IMG/VR virus record: IMGVR_UViG_3300028835_000438
Span: 1 to 25,964 of that record
DNA from: a virus
Direction: 5' to 3' (one strand)
Length of the DNA: 25,964 bases
Below are positions 1 through 6,179 of this stretch, in pieces. The translations under genes were made by a program, and so were the position numbers. The notes under the pieces were generated by a model, which worked only from the letters and a program-made list of their open reading frames with translations, was not told where the DNA came from and searched no databases. How positions within the stretch are numbered: position 1 is the stretch's first letter; each line of letters begins with the position of its first letter.

Positions 1-8
1 AGGCCACC

Positions 9-206
9 GTGTCGCGCGTGAAAACGTGGGTCGGGGCCGTTGTTGACGTCAAAGCGGCGTGCCTGGCCATTGCCGAGGGCCGCTTGCCCGCTGACCTTGT
101 GACGTTCAGCCAGTCGGATTTGAACGGCATGGCCCGCGCTGTCGAAAAGGAATGCACCCGCGACGGCATTGAGTACACGCAGAAAATATCGGCAGGCGTC
201 CGGTGA
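9..206 (+). CDS. Small phage protein of unknown function, possibly cut by the left edge
   Basis: This is a 65-residue protein if it starts at the GTG at 9. The frame is also open to the left edge, so the true start may lie outside the window. An AGG at 1-3 could serve as a weak ribosome binding site for the GTG. I do not recognise the family. The sequence looks soluble, with a mixed helical pattern (around AACLAIAEGRLPADLV), no membrane segment and no cysteine cluster beyond two isolated Cys. Its stop codon overlaps the GTG start of the next gene (GTGA, 203-206), so it is the first visible member of a translationally coupled run leading into the cytosine methyltransferase. By position it probably belongs to the end of a DNA-metabolism region, which is inference only. 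Confidence 0.55.
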   Translation: MSRVKTWVGAVVDVKAACLAIAEGRLPADLVTFSQSDLNGMARAVEKECTRDGIEYTQKISAGVR

Positions 207-448
207 GCTCCGCAACGGGGCACCGCATTGTGCACCTGCCGGACCCGCCCGAGCTGCCGAAATTCTGCAACGCCGGGCGCACGAAAATCCGGCCAGCCTG
301 CGGCGGCGTCATCGAGTTCGCGCTGCAGTACGAATACGTCACCGGGCGAGCTGGACGCGTCGCCACGGCCACGCGATACGTGTGCCGCGAGCACGCGCGC
401 AAGTGGGGCATCAAGCACGACGCCGGGCTGCCGGACCTGCGGACGTGA
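203..448 (+). CDS. Small protein with possible zinc-binding Cys/His pattern
   Basis: This is an 81-residue protein with a GTG start that overlaps the previous stop by four bases. Cysteines occur in the FCN and ACGG stretches in the N-terminal half, and a CREH sequence lies in the C-terminal half. Together these could form a degenerate C..C..C..H zinc site. The C-terminal part is rich in Arg and His. I do not recognise the family and no catalytic motif is visible. A second reading frame is open across the same DNA, but this frame is preferred because it abuts its neighbours exactly (GTGA overlaps at both ends) while the alternative has no plausible start junction. A role in nucleic-acid binding is possible but unproven. 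Confidence 0.55.
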   Translation: MSSATGHRIVHLPDPPELPKFCNAGRTKIRPACGGVIEFALQYEYVTGRAGRVATATRYVCREHARKWGIKHDAGLPDLRT

Positions 449-849
449 TCGAGGAAACCAGGGTGCGCAGCGGCGGCCTGTCGCCCGAGGAGGAGCACCC
501 GCAGGCCGAATTATTCCCGAACCTGGACGACGAGTTGCCGAAGTTGAAGTACGGCGTCGAGCCGGGAATGACAATCCAGCAGGCGTTCGAGGATTTCCAC
601 CGACGCAACCCGCACGTTTTCTCGTATATGCGAGTGCGGGCGCTGCGCTGGAAGCGTGCCGGGCACCAGCGGTGCAGCACGTCCATGCTGGTCGAGAACC
701 TGCGGTGGGACTACGGCGTGAAAACGACGCACGGCGGGACCGAGTTCAAAATTAACAACAACTTCAAAAGCCGGTACGCTCGGCTGCTGGTGGAACTCGA
801 ACCGGAACTCGACGGAATGTTTGAAACGCGAAAGCTGCGGGCGCCGTGA
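445..849 (+). CDS. Conserved-type phage protein of unknown function
   Basis: This is a 134-residue protein starting at GTG 445, which overlaps the previous stop. The frame is open further upstream to 169, but the longer version would run over the whole preceding gene, so the short start is preferred. The first 35 residues are acidic and probably unstructured. The rest looks like one compact helical domain. It contains a QQAFEDFHRRNPHVFSYM stretch, then basic helices, an ENLRWDY stretch and a KINNNFKSRYARLLVE stretch near the end. I recall a similar arrangement (F..FH..NP, LR/RW, LNNN, YARL) in uncharacterised proteins of many phages and genomic islands, without a known function. It ends by overlapping the start of the cytosine methyltransferase. 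Confidence 0.75.
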   Translation: MIEETRVRSGGLSPEEEHPQAELFPNLDDELPKLKYGVEPGMTIQQAFEDFHRRNPHVFSYMRVRALRWKRAGHQRCSTSMLVENLRWDYGVKTTHGGTEFKINNNFKSRYARLLVELEPELDGMFETRKLRAP

Positions 850-2402
850 GGTGCGACTTCTGCGGATATGAGTTCGACGAGGCGTGCGGGCGCTACGGCT
901 GCCCGAATTGTCTCGGCGAGGGGCTGGACGAGCCGATGATTTACGGCAGCGTTTGCTCCGGGATCGAGGCGGCCACGGTCGCCTGGTCGTCGCTCGGCTG
1001 GCAGCCCGCCTTTTTTGCGGAGAATGATCCCGCACCGTCGCGCCTCCTGGCGCTGCGATTTCCTGACGTACCGAACCTCGGAGACATCAATGACTTCAAA
1101 AACTGGCCCGACGCAAACCTCGATGTTCTCGTCGGAGGAACGCCCTGCCAATCGTTCAGCGTCGCCGGACTCCGACGTGGCCTGGCTGACCCGCGCGGGA
1201 ACCTCGCCCTCGTCTATCTTGCAATCGCTGAACGCTACCGTCCCGACTGGCTGGTATGGGAAAACGTGCCCGGCGTCCTGTCGGCCGCAGGCGGGCGGGA
1301 CTTTGGTTCCTTTATCGGGGCGCTGGTTCAACTCGGGTATTGCCCGGCCTGGCGAGTGTTTGACGCTCAATACTTCGGAGTTCCACAGCGACGCAAGCGT
1401 GTGTTCGTTGTCGCAAATTCTCATGACTGGCGCCGTGCCGCGTCGGTTCTATTTGAGCCGGAAAGCCTGCGCCGGAATCCTCCGCCGAGCCGAGAAACGG
1501 GGCAAGCGGTTGCCGGACCGCTTGGAGGCTGCGCTCAAAGTGGTGGTTTCCGCACCACCGACTTAGACAACAGCGGGGCGTTCATCCCGGAGGTGGCGAA
1601 CCCGTTGACAGCTCGAATGCACAAGGGCATCAACACGACCGCCGACGAGGGGCAAACAGCCATCGTCGAGCAGGAGCCGTACAGCCTGATGCCGATGAAC
1701 TCCAGCAAGGATTACAAGGCCCGGCCGACCGACGTCGCGCAACCCGTGATGGCCGGCAGGCCCTCGCCCGAGGCCCGGCAAGGTGGCGATATGGTGATCA
1801 CCGCCGAGGTGGCGGACCCGCTCACGGCAGGCAGCCACAAGCCGGGAACCTCGCCGCCTGGTCGGCGGCAGGAGGACGACTACAACATCGTGGCCGAGGC
1901 GTTCAAGGCCAGCCACTACACGCGCGGAAAGGACGGCGCGCCCGCCTCGATCGCCCCGCCGCTGTCCGCCGACGCGGATCGCGGAGACCAGGACACGCTG
2001 GTTTTCGACCCGACGCAGGTGACGAACCCGGACAACCGCAGCAACCCGCAGCCAGGCGACCCGGCGCACCCGCTCACCGCCGAGGGCAAGCCACCGCTCA
2101 TGGTGAACCTGCGCGGACGCGAGGGCGGCAACTTGCCCGAGACCGACGACACCGGAGCCTCGCCCGCACTCCGAACCGGCGGAGGTGGCAGCGGCAACCC
2201 GCTGGTGCTCGAAACGCGGATCCGCAGGCTAACGCCGCTGGAGTGCGAACGCCTGCAAGGATTCCCGGACGACTGGACGAAACTCGAAAAAATGAGCGAC
2301 ACCGCGCGGTACAAAATGCTAGGGAACAGCATGGCCGTGCCGGTAATGACTTGGATAGGGGAACGAATTGACGCCTTTCAGAAAACAACATCCGGTGCGT
2401 GA
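846..2402 (+). CDS. dcm: DNA (cytosine-5-)-methyltransferase with N-terminal zinc ribbon
   Basis: This 518-residue enzyme should transfer a methyl group from S-adenosylmethionine to C5 of cytosine in phage DNA. The C5-methylase motifs are visible in order: SAM-binding motif I (GSVCSGIEAA, about 34-43), catalytic GTPCQSFSVAG with Cys101, ENV (139-141), QRRKR (181-185), and the C-terminal LTPLECERLQGFPDDW and GNSMAVPV motifs. Residues 1-22 form a zinc-ribbon-like extension with CxxC at 3-6 and CPNC at 19-22. A start at ATG 936 would remove it, but the GTG at 846 overlaps the previous stop and the ribbon is well formed. The target-recognition part (about 250-450) is large, low in complexity and carries repeated PLTA-like motifs. 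The likely role is protection from host restriction endonucleases. No partner endonuclease is adjacent, so it appears to be an orphan methylase. The recognition site cannot be read from sequence. Confidence 0.95.
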   Translation: MRCDFCGYEFDEACGRYGCPNCLGEGLDEPMIYGSVCSGIEAATVAWSSLGWQPAFFAENDPAPSRLLALRFPDVPNLGDINDFKNWPDANLDVLVGGTPCQSFSVAGLRRGLADPRGNLALVYLAIAERYRPDWLVWENVPGVLSAAGGRDFGSFIGALVQLGYCPAWRVFDAQYFGVPQRRKRVFVVANSHDWRRAASVLFEPESLRRNPPPSRETGQAVAGPLGGCAQSGGFRTTDLDNSGAFIPEVANPLTARMHKGINTTADEGQTAIVEQEPYSLMPMNSSKDYKARPTDVAQPVMAGRPSPEARQGGDMVITAEVADPLTAGSHKPGTSPPGRRQEDDYNIVAEAFKASHYTRGKDGAPASIAPPLSADADRGDQDTLVFDPTQVTNPDNRSNPQPGDPAHPLTAEGKPPLMVNLRGREGGNLPETDDTGASPALRTGGGGSGNPLVLETRIRRLTPLECERLQGFPDDWTKLEKMSDTARYKMLGNSMAVPVMTWIGERIDAFQKTTSGA

Positions 2403-2466
2403 GCTGCTATTGTTCGCGCTTGTACTCGGCCTTTGGCTTTGGTCCTGGTCGCCGCTTTTGAACTGA
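2395..2466 (+). CDS. Possible 23-residue hydrophobic peptide
   Basis: A very short open frame begins at GTG 2395, overlapping the end of the methyltransferase gene by eight bases. It encodes a Leu/Trp-rich hydrophobic peptide with three Trp residues in its second half (WLWSWS). It is long enough for one membrane-spanning helix and lies just ahead of the lysis module, where small membrane proteins are abundant. No Shine-Dalgarno sequence is visible. Translation would depend on coupling to the preceding stop codon. It may equally be chance, since a GC-rich leucine run easily yields such a frame. Confidence 0.25.
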   Translation: MRELLLFALVLGLWLWSWSPLLN

Positions 2467-2470
2467 ACAA

Positions 2471-2534
2471 GGTCCGCCCGGCACGTTTCTCCTGAATCGT
2501 TCCGTGTCCACAGCACGCCGGGCGGGCCGCTTTT
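2471..2534 (+). terminator. Strong hairpin followed by a short T run, likely terminator
   Basis: GGTCCGCCCGGC (2471-2482) pairs with GCCGGGCGGGCC (2517-2528) through 12 base pairs including one G:T wobble, across a 34-base loop. GC and then TTTT (2531-2534) follow. This fits a factor-independent terminator closing transcription of the methyltransferase operon before the lysis genes. The long loop and the run of only four T bases are weaker than a textbook terminator, so it could instead be an mRNA-stabilising or processing structure. Confidence 0.5.
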
Positions 2535-2561
2535 GAAAACCGGGTAGCGTTCGTGCATAGT
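2533..2561 (+). promoter_or_regulatory. Sigma70-like promoter ahead of the lysis module
   Basis: TTGAAA (2533-2538, five of six matches to the -35 consensus) is separated by exactly 17 bases from CATAGT (2556-2561, four of six matches to the -10 consensus). Transcription would start near 2568, about 25 bases before the endolysin start. The -35 element begins inside the T run of the preceding hairpin, so a terminator and a promoter sit back to back. AT-rich hexamers at the right spacing are uncommon in this GC-rich genome, but no experiment supports it. Confidence 0.45.
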
Positions 2562-2592
2562 CGGTCCACGGCAAATCCGACAGGACGACAGC

Positions 2593-3066
2593 GTGGGCAA
2601 ATTCAAACTTGGCACTCGTAGCCTGGCCGAACTCGAACCCGTGCACCCGGACGTTCAGGACGTCGTGCACTCGACAATCGACACGACGCCGTGCGACTTT
2701 TCCGTGTTCGACGGTATCCGAACGGACAGCGAGCAGGCGGAATACGTCCGGCTCGGCGTTTCCAAAACACTGAAATCGAAGCACCTCCTGCAGCCGGACG
2801 GCTTCGGCCACGCCGTTGACCTTGTGCCGTACATCAACGGCAAACTGCGATGGGAAACCCGGCCGCTGATCCTGATTGCCGGATACGTTCACGACGCAGC
2901 CGAGGAGCACGACGTGGACCTGCGATGGGGCGCGGTATGGGACCGGGCGTTCCGGGACCTCGACCGCGACGACCTGGAAGCCGAGGTCGAGGCGTACATC
3001 GAACGGCGACGCGAAAAGGGCAAGCGGGCGTTTCTCGACTATCCGCACTGGGAGCTCGTAACGTGA
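2593..3066 (+). CDS. M15-family peptidase endolysin
   Basis: This 157-residue enzyme should cut the peptide part of peptidoglycan, as L-alanyl-D-glutamate or D-Ala-D-Ala type peptidases of the VanY/M15 family do. The family motifs are present: FDGIRT (39-44), SKH followed by GHAVD (Ser62, His64, His73, Asp76) and the C-terminal HWEL (152-155). His64, Asp76 and His152 are the expected zinc ligands. Seven extra residues sit between SKH and GHAVD compared with the shortest members. There is no signal peptide or transmembrane segment, so release to the periplasm should depend on a holin. The start is GTG 2593 with only a weak GGAC upstream. It is the first gene of the lysis module and its TGA overlaps the next GTG. 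Confidence 0.9.
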   Translation: MGKFKLGTRSLAELEPVHPDVQDVVHSTIDTTPCDFSVFDGIRTDSEQAEYVRLGVSKTLKSKHLLQPDGFGHAVDLVPYINGKLRWETRPLILIAGYVHDAAEEHDVDLRWGAVWDRAFRDLDRDDLEAEVEAYIERRREKGKRAFLDYPHWELVT

Positions 3067-3758
3067 AACGGCTCGCGCTCCTGCTCGTCCTCCTGCCGCT
3101 GGTCTCGATCGCCGACGAACGCAGCGGCGACGACCTCACGAACATCAGCAAAAACACGGCAACGGCCACCGCGGGCGACCTGGTCGGAGGCGACACAACA
3201 ACCGTGGCGTTGTCACCGTCGAACCTCGGCGACGTCGATATCTCCGGTTGCCTGGCCTCGACGCAGTACAGCGTGTTCATACTTTGGGCGCGGCAGAAAA
3301 TCGAAATCGACCCGCTGTGCGTGGCCGACGAGTACGACGCCGCAGGCAAGCACAACCTCGCCGCGCAGCTTCGGTGCGGCGTGCCGCTGATCCGGGATTT
3401 GGATTACACCGGGTCGACCTGCATTGCCGAGAACACGTTCAGCCTGCCGGACCCGTGCCCCGGTTGCGAGGGCACGCAAGCGCCGAGTCTCGAGGAAAGT
3501 TTCGACAGGGACGAGGAGGAGGAGTACGAGCACGCGCAGTACGCGGCACAGCTCGCAGCGATCACCGCGCGGCTGGACGCGGAGGAGGAGCAACGCCGAC
3601 GCAACGTGCGCCGGTACGAGGCCGAGCAGGAGCTGATCCAGCAGGCCGACCAGGCGGACGCGGAATACAACCGCGATTTTCTCGAAAAATTCCGCGAAAT
3701 AGCGCAGCAAGTGGAACAGCCAGCGCAAGCCGAGGAGCCGCCAGAAAATGACAATTAA
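3063..3758 (+). CDS. Exported Cys-rich protein with C-terminal coiled coil, lysis module
   Basis: This is a 231-residue protein from GTG 3063, which overlaps the endolysin stop. A longer open frame begins upstream, but the short start places a clear signal peptide at the N-terminus: KR, a run of Leu/Val, and a likely cleavage after SIA at residue 17. The mature part has a low-complexity Thr/Ala stretch, then a domain with six cysteines (63, 86, 105, 120, 132, 135) that could form disulfides in the periplasm. A long charged Glu/Arg/Gln coiled-coil region follows (about 143-217). I recall similar GDVDIxxCLAST proteins near lysis genes of other phages, but no known function. The position suggests a periplasmic role during lysis or envelope modification, which is inference. 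Confidence 0.8.
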   Translation: MKRLALLLVLLPLVSIADERSGDDLTNISKNTATATAGDLVGGDTTTVALSPSNLGDVDISGCLASTQYSVFILWARQKIEIDPLCVADEYDAAGKHNLAAQLRCGVPLIRDLDYTGSTCIAENTFSLPDPCPGCEGTQAPSLEESFDRDEEEEYEHAQYAAQLAAITARLDAEEEQRRRNVRRYEAEQELIQQADQADAEYNRDFLEKFREIAQQVEQPAQAEEPPENDN

Positions 3759-4068
3759 GGACAACCTCACGCCCGGCAAAATCGTCGGCGGCATCACCGC
3801 TGTACTCGGCGCGGTCGCGCTCGTCCTATGGGGCGTGCCGTGGTATCTCAAAGGCCAGGTGCACGAACTGTACGAGGCCGAAAAGGTCGAGGACGCAGCG
3901 TTGGCCCCGGACGAAAACCCGGTGCAGAACGCCGCCACAATCGTCGCAATTCAGACGCAGCTGAACGGAATCGAGACACGCATGATCCAGCGCGACGCGC
4001 TGTTTATGGAATACCTCGAACGGCAGCAACGCGCAGCGGAGGAGCGGGCAGCCCGCAATTCGCAATGA
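3748..4068 (+). CDS. Single-span membrane protein with C-terminal coiled coil
   Basis: This is a 106-residue protein beginning with ATG 3748, 11 bases inside the previous gene. One hydrophobic helix (about 11-34, Gly/Ala/Val-rich with WGVPWYL at the end) is followed by an acidic linker and a Gln/Glu/Arg-rich amphipathic tail that could form a coiled coil. This matches the general plan of small phage lysis-module proteins. It could be a holin accessory or antiholin, a second spanin-like protein or an unrelated envelope protein. I cannot assign a family. The stop overlaps the next start as ATGA. Confidence 0.75.
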   Translation: MTIKDNLTPGKIVGGITAVLGAVALVLWGVPWYLKGQVHELYEAEKVEDAALAPDENPVQNAATIVAIQTQLNGIETRMIQRDALFMEYLERQQRAAEERAARNSQ

Positions 4069-4349
4069 CCGACCCGGACCCGGTCGTGAGATTTGCGCAG
4101 CGGCTCAACGCGTTGCGACTTATCCCGCGCGGCCTGGTCGTCGCCTACTACGTGTTTTTCGCAAAATTCAGCTACTACCTGGCCGACTGGTTCATGGCGT
4201 ACGACTTCGACGCACTCGAAAACGAGGCGGTCGCGCTGGCCATCGCCGGGTTCCCTGCCGCAATCCTCGGCGTGATGAGCGGTGTACTGGCCAGCCTGAC
4301 GAATAACTATTTCCGCACCGGCGGCCCGAACGGAGCGAACGGTGGTTGA
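4065..4349 (+). CDS. Putative holin with two membrane segments
   Basis: This is a 94-residue protein starting at ATG 4065, which overlaps the previous stop (ATGA). Two hydrophobic segments are visible: about 20-44, aromatic-rich (YYVFFAKFSYY), and about 56-78, small-residue-rich (AAILGVMSGVLA). They are separated by an acidic loop. The N-terminus carries Arg residues and the C-terminus is polar and Gly/Asn-rich. The size and topology fit a class II-like phage holin, which accumulates in the inner membrane and opens at a set time to let the endolysin out. Its place between endolysin and spanins supports this. Other small membrane proteins in the module are rivals for the role. Confidence 0.65.
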   Translation: MTDPDPVVRFAQRLNALRLIPRGLVVAYYVFFAKFSYYLADWFMAYDFDALENEAVALAIAGFPAAILGVMSGVLASLTNNYFRTGGPNGANGG

Positions 4350-4719
4350 CAAAATTATGATTTACGTCGTCATCGCGGCCGTGATCGGTGGCGCTGGCTG
4401 GCTGTTTAATCATCAAATCACCGCGCGCGTGCACGCCGAAACCAGGGCGACGCAGGCGGAGCTCGCGCAGGAACTCGCCGAACGCGAGGTCGACCGGATT
4501 GAAACGGCGCTGCAGGCGGAGACCGTCCGCGCCAACGATTTGCAAATTGAGCTGGACGACGCCCGCGTCGTCGAAACCGAGGCCACCGCCGTGCTACAGG
4601 ACCGGCAACGCCTCGAAACGCTCACCGCAGCAAGACCGGGCCTGTTGGAAATCCGAGCACAAAAGGCGACAACTTCCGTATGGGAAACGATCGAGCGCGA
4701 GGCCAATGAGCCGCAATAG
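4342..4719 (+). CDS. Inner-membrane spanin subunit (Rz-like)
   Basis: This is a 125-residue protein from GTG 4342, which overlaps the previous gene by eight bases. It has one N-terminal membrane anchor (about 5-22) followed by an almost continuous Ala/Glu/Arg/Gln-rich helix typical of the periplasmic coiled coil of i-spanins. In the family, this subunit bridges the periplasm with a lipoprotein partner and fuses inner and outer membranes at the last step of lysis. The partner gene starts inside its 3' end, the usual Rz/Rz1 arrangement. Spanin sequences diverge widely, so the call rests on topology and context rather than on conserved residues. Confidence 0.8.
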   Translation: MVDKIMIYVVIAAVIGGAGWLFNHQITARVHAETRATQAELAQELAEREVDRIETALQAETVRANDLQIELDDARVVETEATAVLQDRQRLETLTAARPGLLEIRAQKATTSVWETIEREANEPQ

Positions 4720-5047
4720 CGTTCTACTTTTGACACTGGTCGCACTCGCCGGATGCGCCAGCAGGCCCGAACCCATCACCATACGCGAGCCGCAAACGCG
4801 GGTCGTGTGCGCGCAGCAACCGAGGCCGGACACGCTCGACCTGGCCGACACGCCGCCCGAGGTCGTGCTCGACGTCGAGACCGAGCAGTGGGGCTATTGG
4901 CTTTCGACGAATGTTTACGCGGACTTAGCGGAGAACCTTCAAGCAATGCGGCGCCATATGCGACAGTTGCGAGCGGTTGCTGCATACTATCGCCGCTGCA
5001 TCGAGGATCACAACGCGGCCATAGCCGCCGAGGAGAACGACGAATGA
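4706..5047 (+). CDS. Outer-membrane spanin lipoprotein (Rz1-like)
   Basis: This is a 113-residue protein from ATG 4706, overlapping the i-spanin gene by 14 bases in another frame. The frame is open much further upstream, but only this start gives a proper lipoprotein signal. A short hydrophobic stretch ends in LAGC, with the lipidated Cys at residue 17. Ala-Ser follows the Cys, so the lipoprotein should be sorted to the outer membrane. The mature chain begins with a Pro/Arg-rich stretch common in o-spanins and continues into a helical, Arg-rich C-terminal part (about 60-105). It is longer than minimal Rz1 proteins. It should pair with the upstream i-spanin in the periplasm. Confidence 0.85.
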   Translation: MSRNSVLLLTLVALAGCASRPEPITIREPQTRVVCAQQPRPDTLDLADTPPEVVLDVETEQWGYWLSTNVYADLAENLQAMRRHMRQLRAVAAYYRRCIEDHNAAIAAEENDE

Positions 5048-5232
5048 ACCTGAAATCGTTGACCGTGCAATTGCTGGTGGCCGCCGTGGTCGTCGCGTTG
5101 CTATTCTTTTTCTGGCCCGGATTCACGACGACCCTGGTTATCGGAATCGCCGCGGGCATGGTGCTGGCAAATATCAGCGCACCCATTGAGAGTTTCATCG
5201 AGGGCCTGATTGCGAAAGCGCGGGGCGGGTAG
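5044..5232 (+). CDS. Small two-span membrane protein
   Basis: This is a 62-residue protein whose ATG overlaps the o-spanin stop (ATGA). It has two hydrophobic segments (about 6-24 with LLFFFWPGF at the end, and about 29-45, Gly/Ala-rich) and a short amphipathic tail ending in KARGG. The size and topology would also suit a small holin or antiholin. No family is recognised. It opens a run of four consecutive small membrane proteins. Confidence 0.65.
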   Translation: MNLKSLTVQLLVAAVVVALLFFFWPGFTTTLVIGIAAGMVLANISAPIESFIEGLIAKARGG

Positions 5233-5402
5233 TGCACGGCGCGCCTGAACCGCCGCGCGACTACGCCGACGACCCGGACCCCACCGGCTACTACGAACGC
5301 AAAACAAAGCACCGCGAGGAAATGCTGCCGCTACTGGCGTGGGTTTTCGGCGCGGGCCTTGTCTGCCTGGTACTGGCCGCCGCGTGGAATGTGTTCCAAT
5401 GA
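5232..5402 (+). CDS. Small single-span membrane protein (56 residues)
   Basis: The start is GTG 5232, sharing one base with the previous stop TAG. The N-terminal 30 residues are soluble and charged (PEPPRDYADDPDP, then KTKHREE). One membrane helix (about 32-53, WVFGAGLVCLVLAAAW) follows and the protein ends almost at once. The stop codon overlaps the next ATG. Tight packing on both sides and a clean transmembrane helix support a real gene. Function is unknown. Confidence 0.6.
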   Translation: MHGAPEPPRDYADDPDPTGYYERKTKHREEMLPLLAWVFGAGLVCLVLAAAWNVFQ

Positions 5403-5509
5403 GACCCGGCTTCAAGATTTTTCTGGCGCTCCTGATACTGGCCGTGCTGGCGATGGTTTTCGTGCCACCGCTGCTCGGCCTGTTTTTCGGTGGCGGTTTC
5501 GATCCGTAG
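5399..5509 (+). CDS. Tiny single-span membrane protein (36 residues)
   Basis: ATG 5399 overlaps the previous stop as ATGA. The peptide is one hydrophobic helix, Leu/Ala/Val/Phe-rich, with a short basic N-terminus (MRPGFK) and a Gly-rich end (FFGGGFDP). The next gene begins two bases after its stop. Function is unknown. The overlap junction is the main evidence that it is translated. Confidence 0.5.
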   Translation: MRPGFKIFLALLILAVLAMVFVPPLLGLFFGGGFDP

Positions 5510-5510
5510 T

Positions 5511-5654
5511 GTGATCGGGCGGCAACTCATGGCCGTCGGCCTGGCGCTGTTCTGGATCACCGTCGGCGCAAGCGTGAACGCGCCCACGGGCGGCCTGGTC
5601 GTCGGAATCCTCGCGGGCCTGGTCGTACTATGGTGGACGAGTCCGGCCCGGTGA
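5511..5654 (+). CDS. Small membrane protein (47 residues)
   Basis: The start is GTG 5511, directly after the previous stop. The peptide is hydrophobic nearly throughout, with two short segments (about 7-20 and 28-42) joined by a polar VNAPTGG turn, ending in LWWTSPAR. No family is recognised. It overlaps the next gene by 25 bases. It completes a run of four consecutive small membrane proteins behind the spanins. Confidence 0.5.
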   Translation: MIGRQLMAVGLALFWITVGASVNAPTGGLVVGILAGLVVLWWTSPAR

Positions 5655-5821
5655 CAAATCGACGCCGAGGCGGCAAACAGCGCAAACGACAAGGGCCACC
5701 GCCGCGGGCCGTGCGTGTCACCTCGCAGCCTATCCGGCCAACACTCACACCAGTAGCGGAGGGCGTCGCGCGTGCGATCATCCGGCAGAACCTCGAAACG
5801 AAAATACAAAAACCAGCCTGA
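5630..5821 (+). CDS. Small basic protein of unknown function
   Basis: This is a 63-residue frame from ATG 5630, overlapping its neighbours by 25 and 50 bases. The N-terminal half is very basic (NRRRGGKQRKRQG) and the rest is Pro/Ala-rich without a membrane segment. It fills the only otherwise unassigned stretch between the membrane mini-genes and the DUF1064 gene. A basic peptide next to a nuclease-like protein might bind nucleic acid, but it could also be an artefact of GC-rich sequence. The sizeable overlap with the next gene lowers confidence. Confidence 0.4.
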   Translation: MVDESGPVTNRRRGGKQRKRQGPPPRAVRVTSQPIRPTLTPVAEGVARAIIRQNLETKIQKPA

Positions 5822-6179
5822 GTGGGTAGGCGACCGGAAGTTCGACAGCAAGGCCGAGGCGAGCCGTTACCGGGACCTGGCCCTGCTCGAACGGGCAGGC
5901 GAAATCGCCAATCTCGAATGCCAGCCGAAGTACCCGCTCAAAATCCTCCGGGCGGACGGCAAGTACCACGACGTCAAAATACGGAGCGACAAGCGACCGA
6001 ACGGGATGCGCTGTAGCTACACCGCCGACTTCCGGTATCAGGACAAGCGCACCGGCCGGCAGGTCGTCGAGGACGTCAAAGGCTACGACACGACCAGCTC
6101 ACGGCTGCGGCGCGCGGTCGTCGAGTGCATTTACGGTATCGAAATTGTCCTGATTCGCGCGAAAAGGTCCCGGAACTGA
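5772..6179 (+). CDS. DUF1064-type nuclease-like protein
   Basis: This is a 135-residue protein from GTG 5772. A basic start is followed by the KFDSKAEASRYRDLALLERAGEI stretch (24-46, Glu29) and QPKYPL (51-56), the hallmark opening of DUF1064 proteins. Later YTADFRY (Asp86) and VVEDVKG (Glu100, Lys103) supply a PD-(D/E)xK-like active-site arrangement. In the family this suggests a small phage endonuclease or Holliday-junction-resolvase-like role on DNA, but I know of no firm biochemical assignment. The gene sits between the lysis module and the methyltransferase fusion, shortly ahead of packaging. A role in resolving replication intermediates before packaging is inference. Confidence 0.8.
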   Translation: MRSSGRTSKRKYKNQPEWVGDRKFDSKAEASRYRDLALLERAGEIANLECQPKYPLKILRADGKYHDVKIRSDKRPNGMRCSYTADFRYQDKRTGRQVVEDVKGYDTTSSRLRRAVVECIYGIEIVLIRAKRSRN

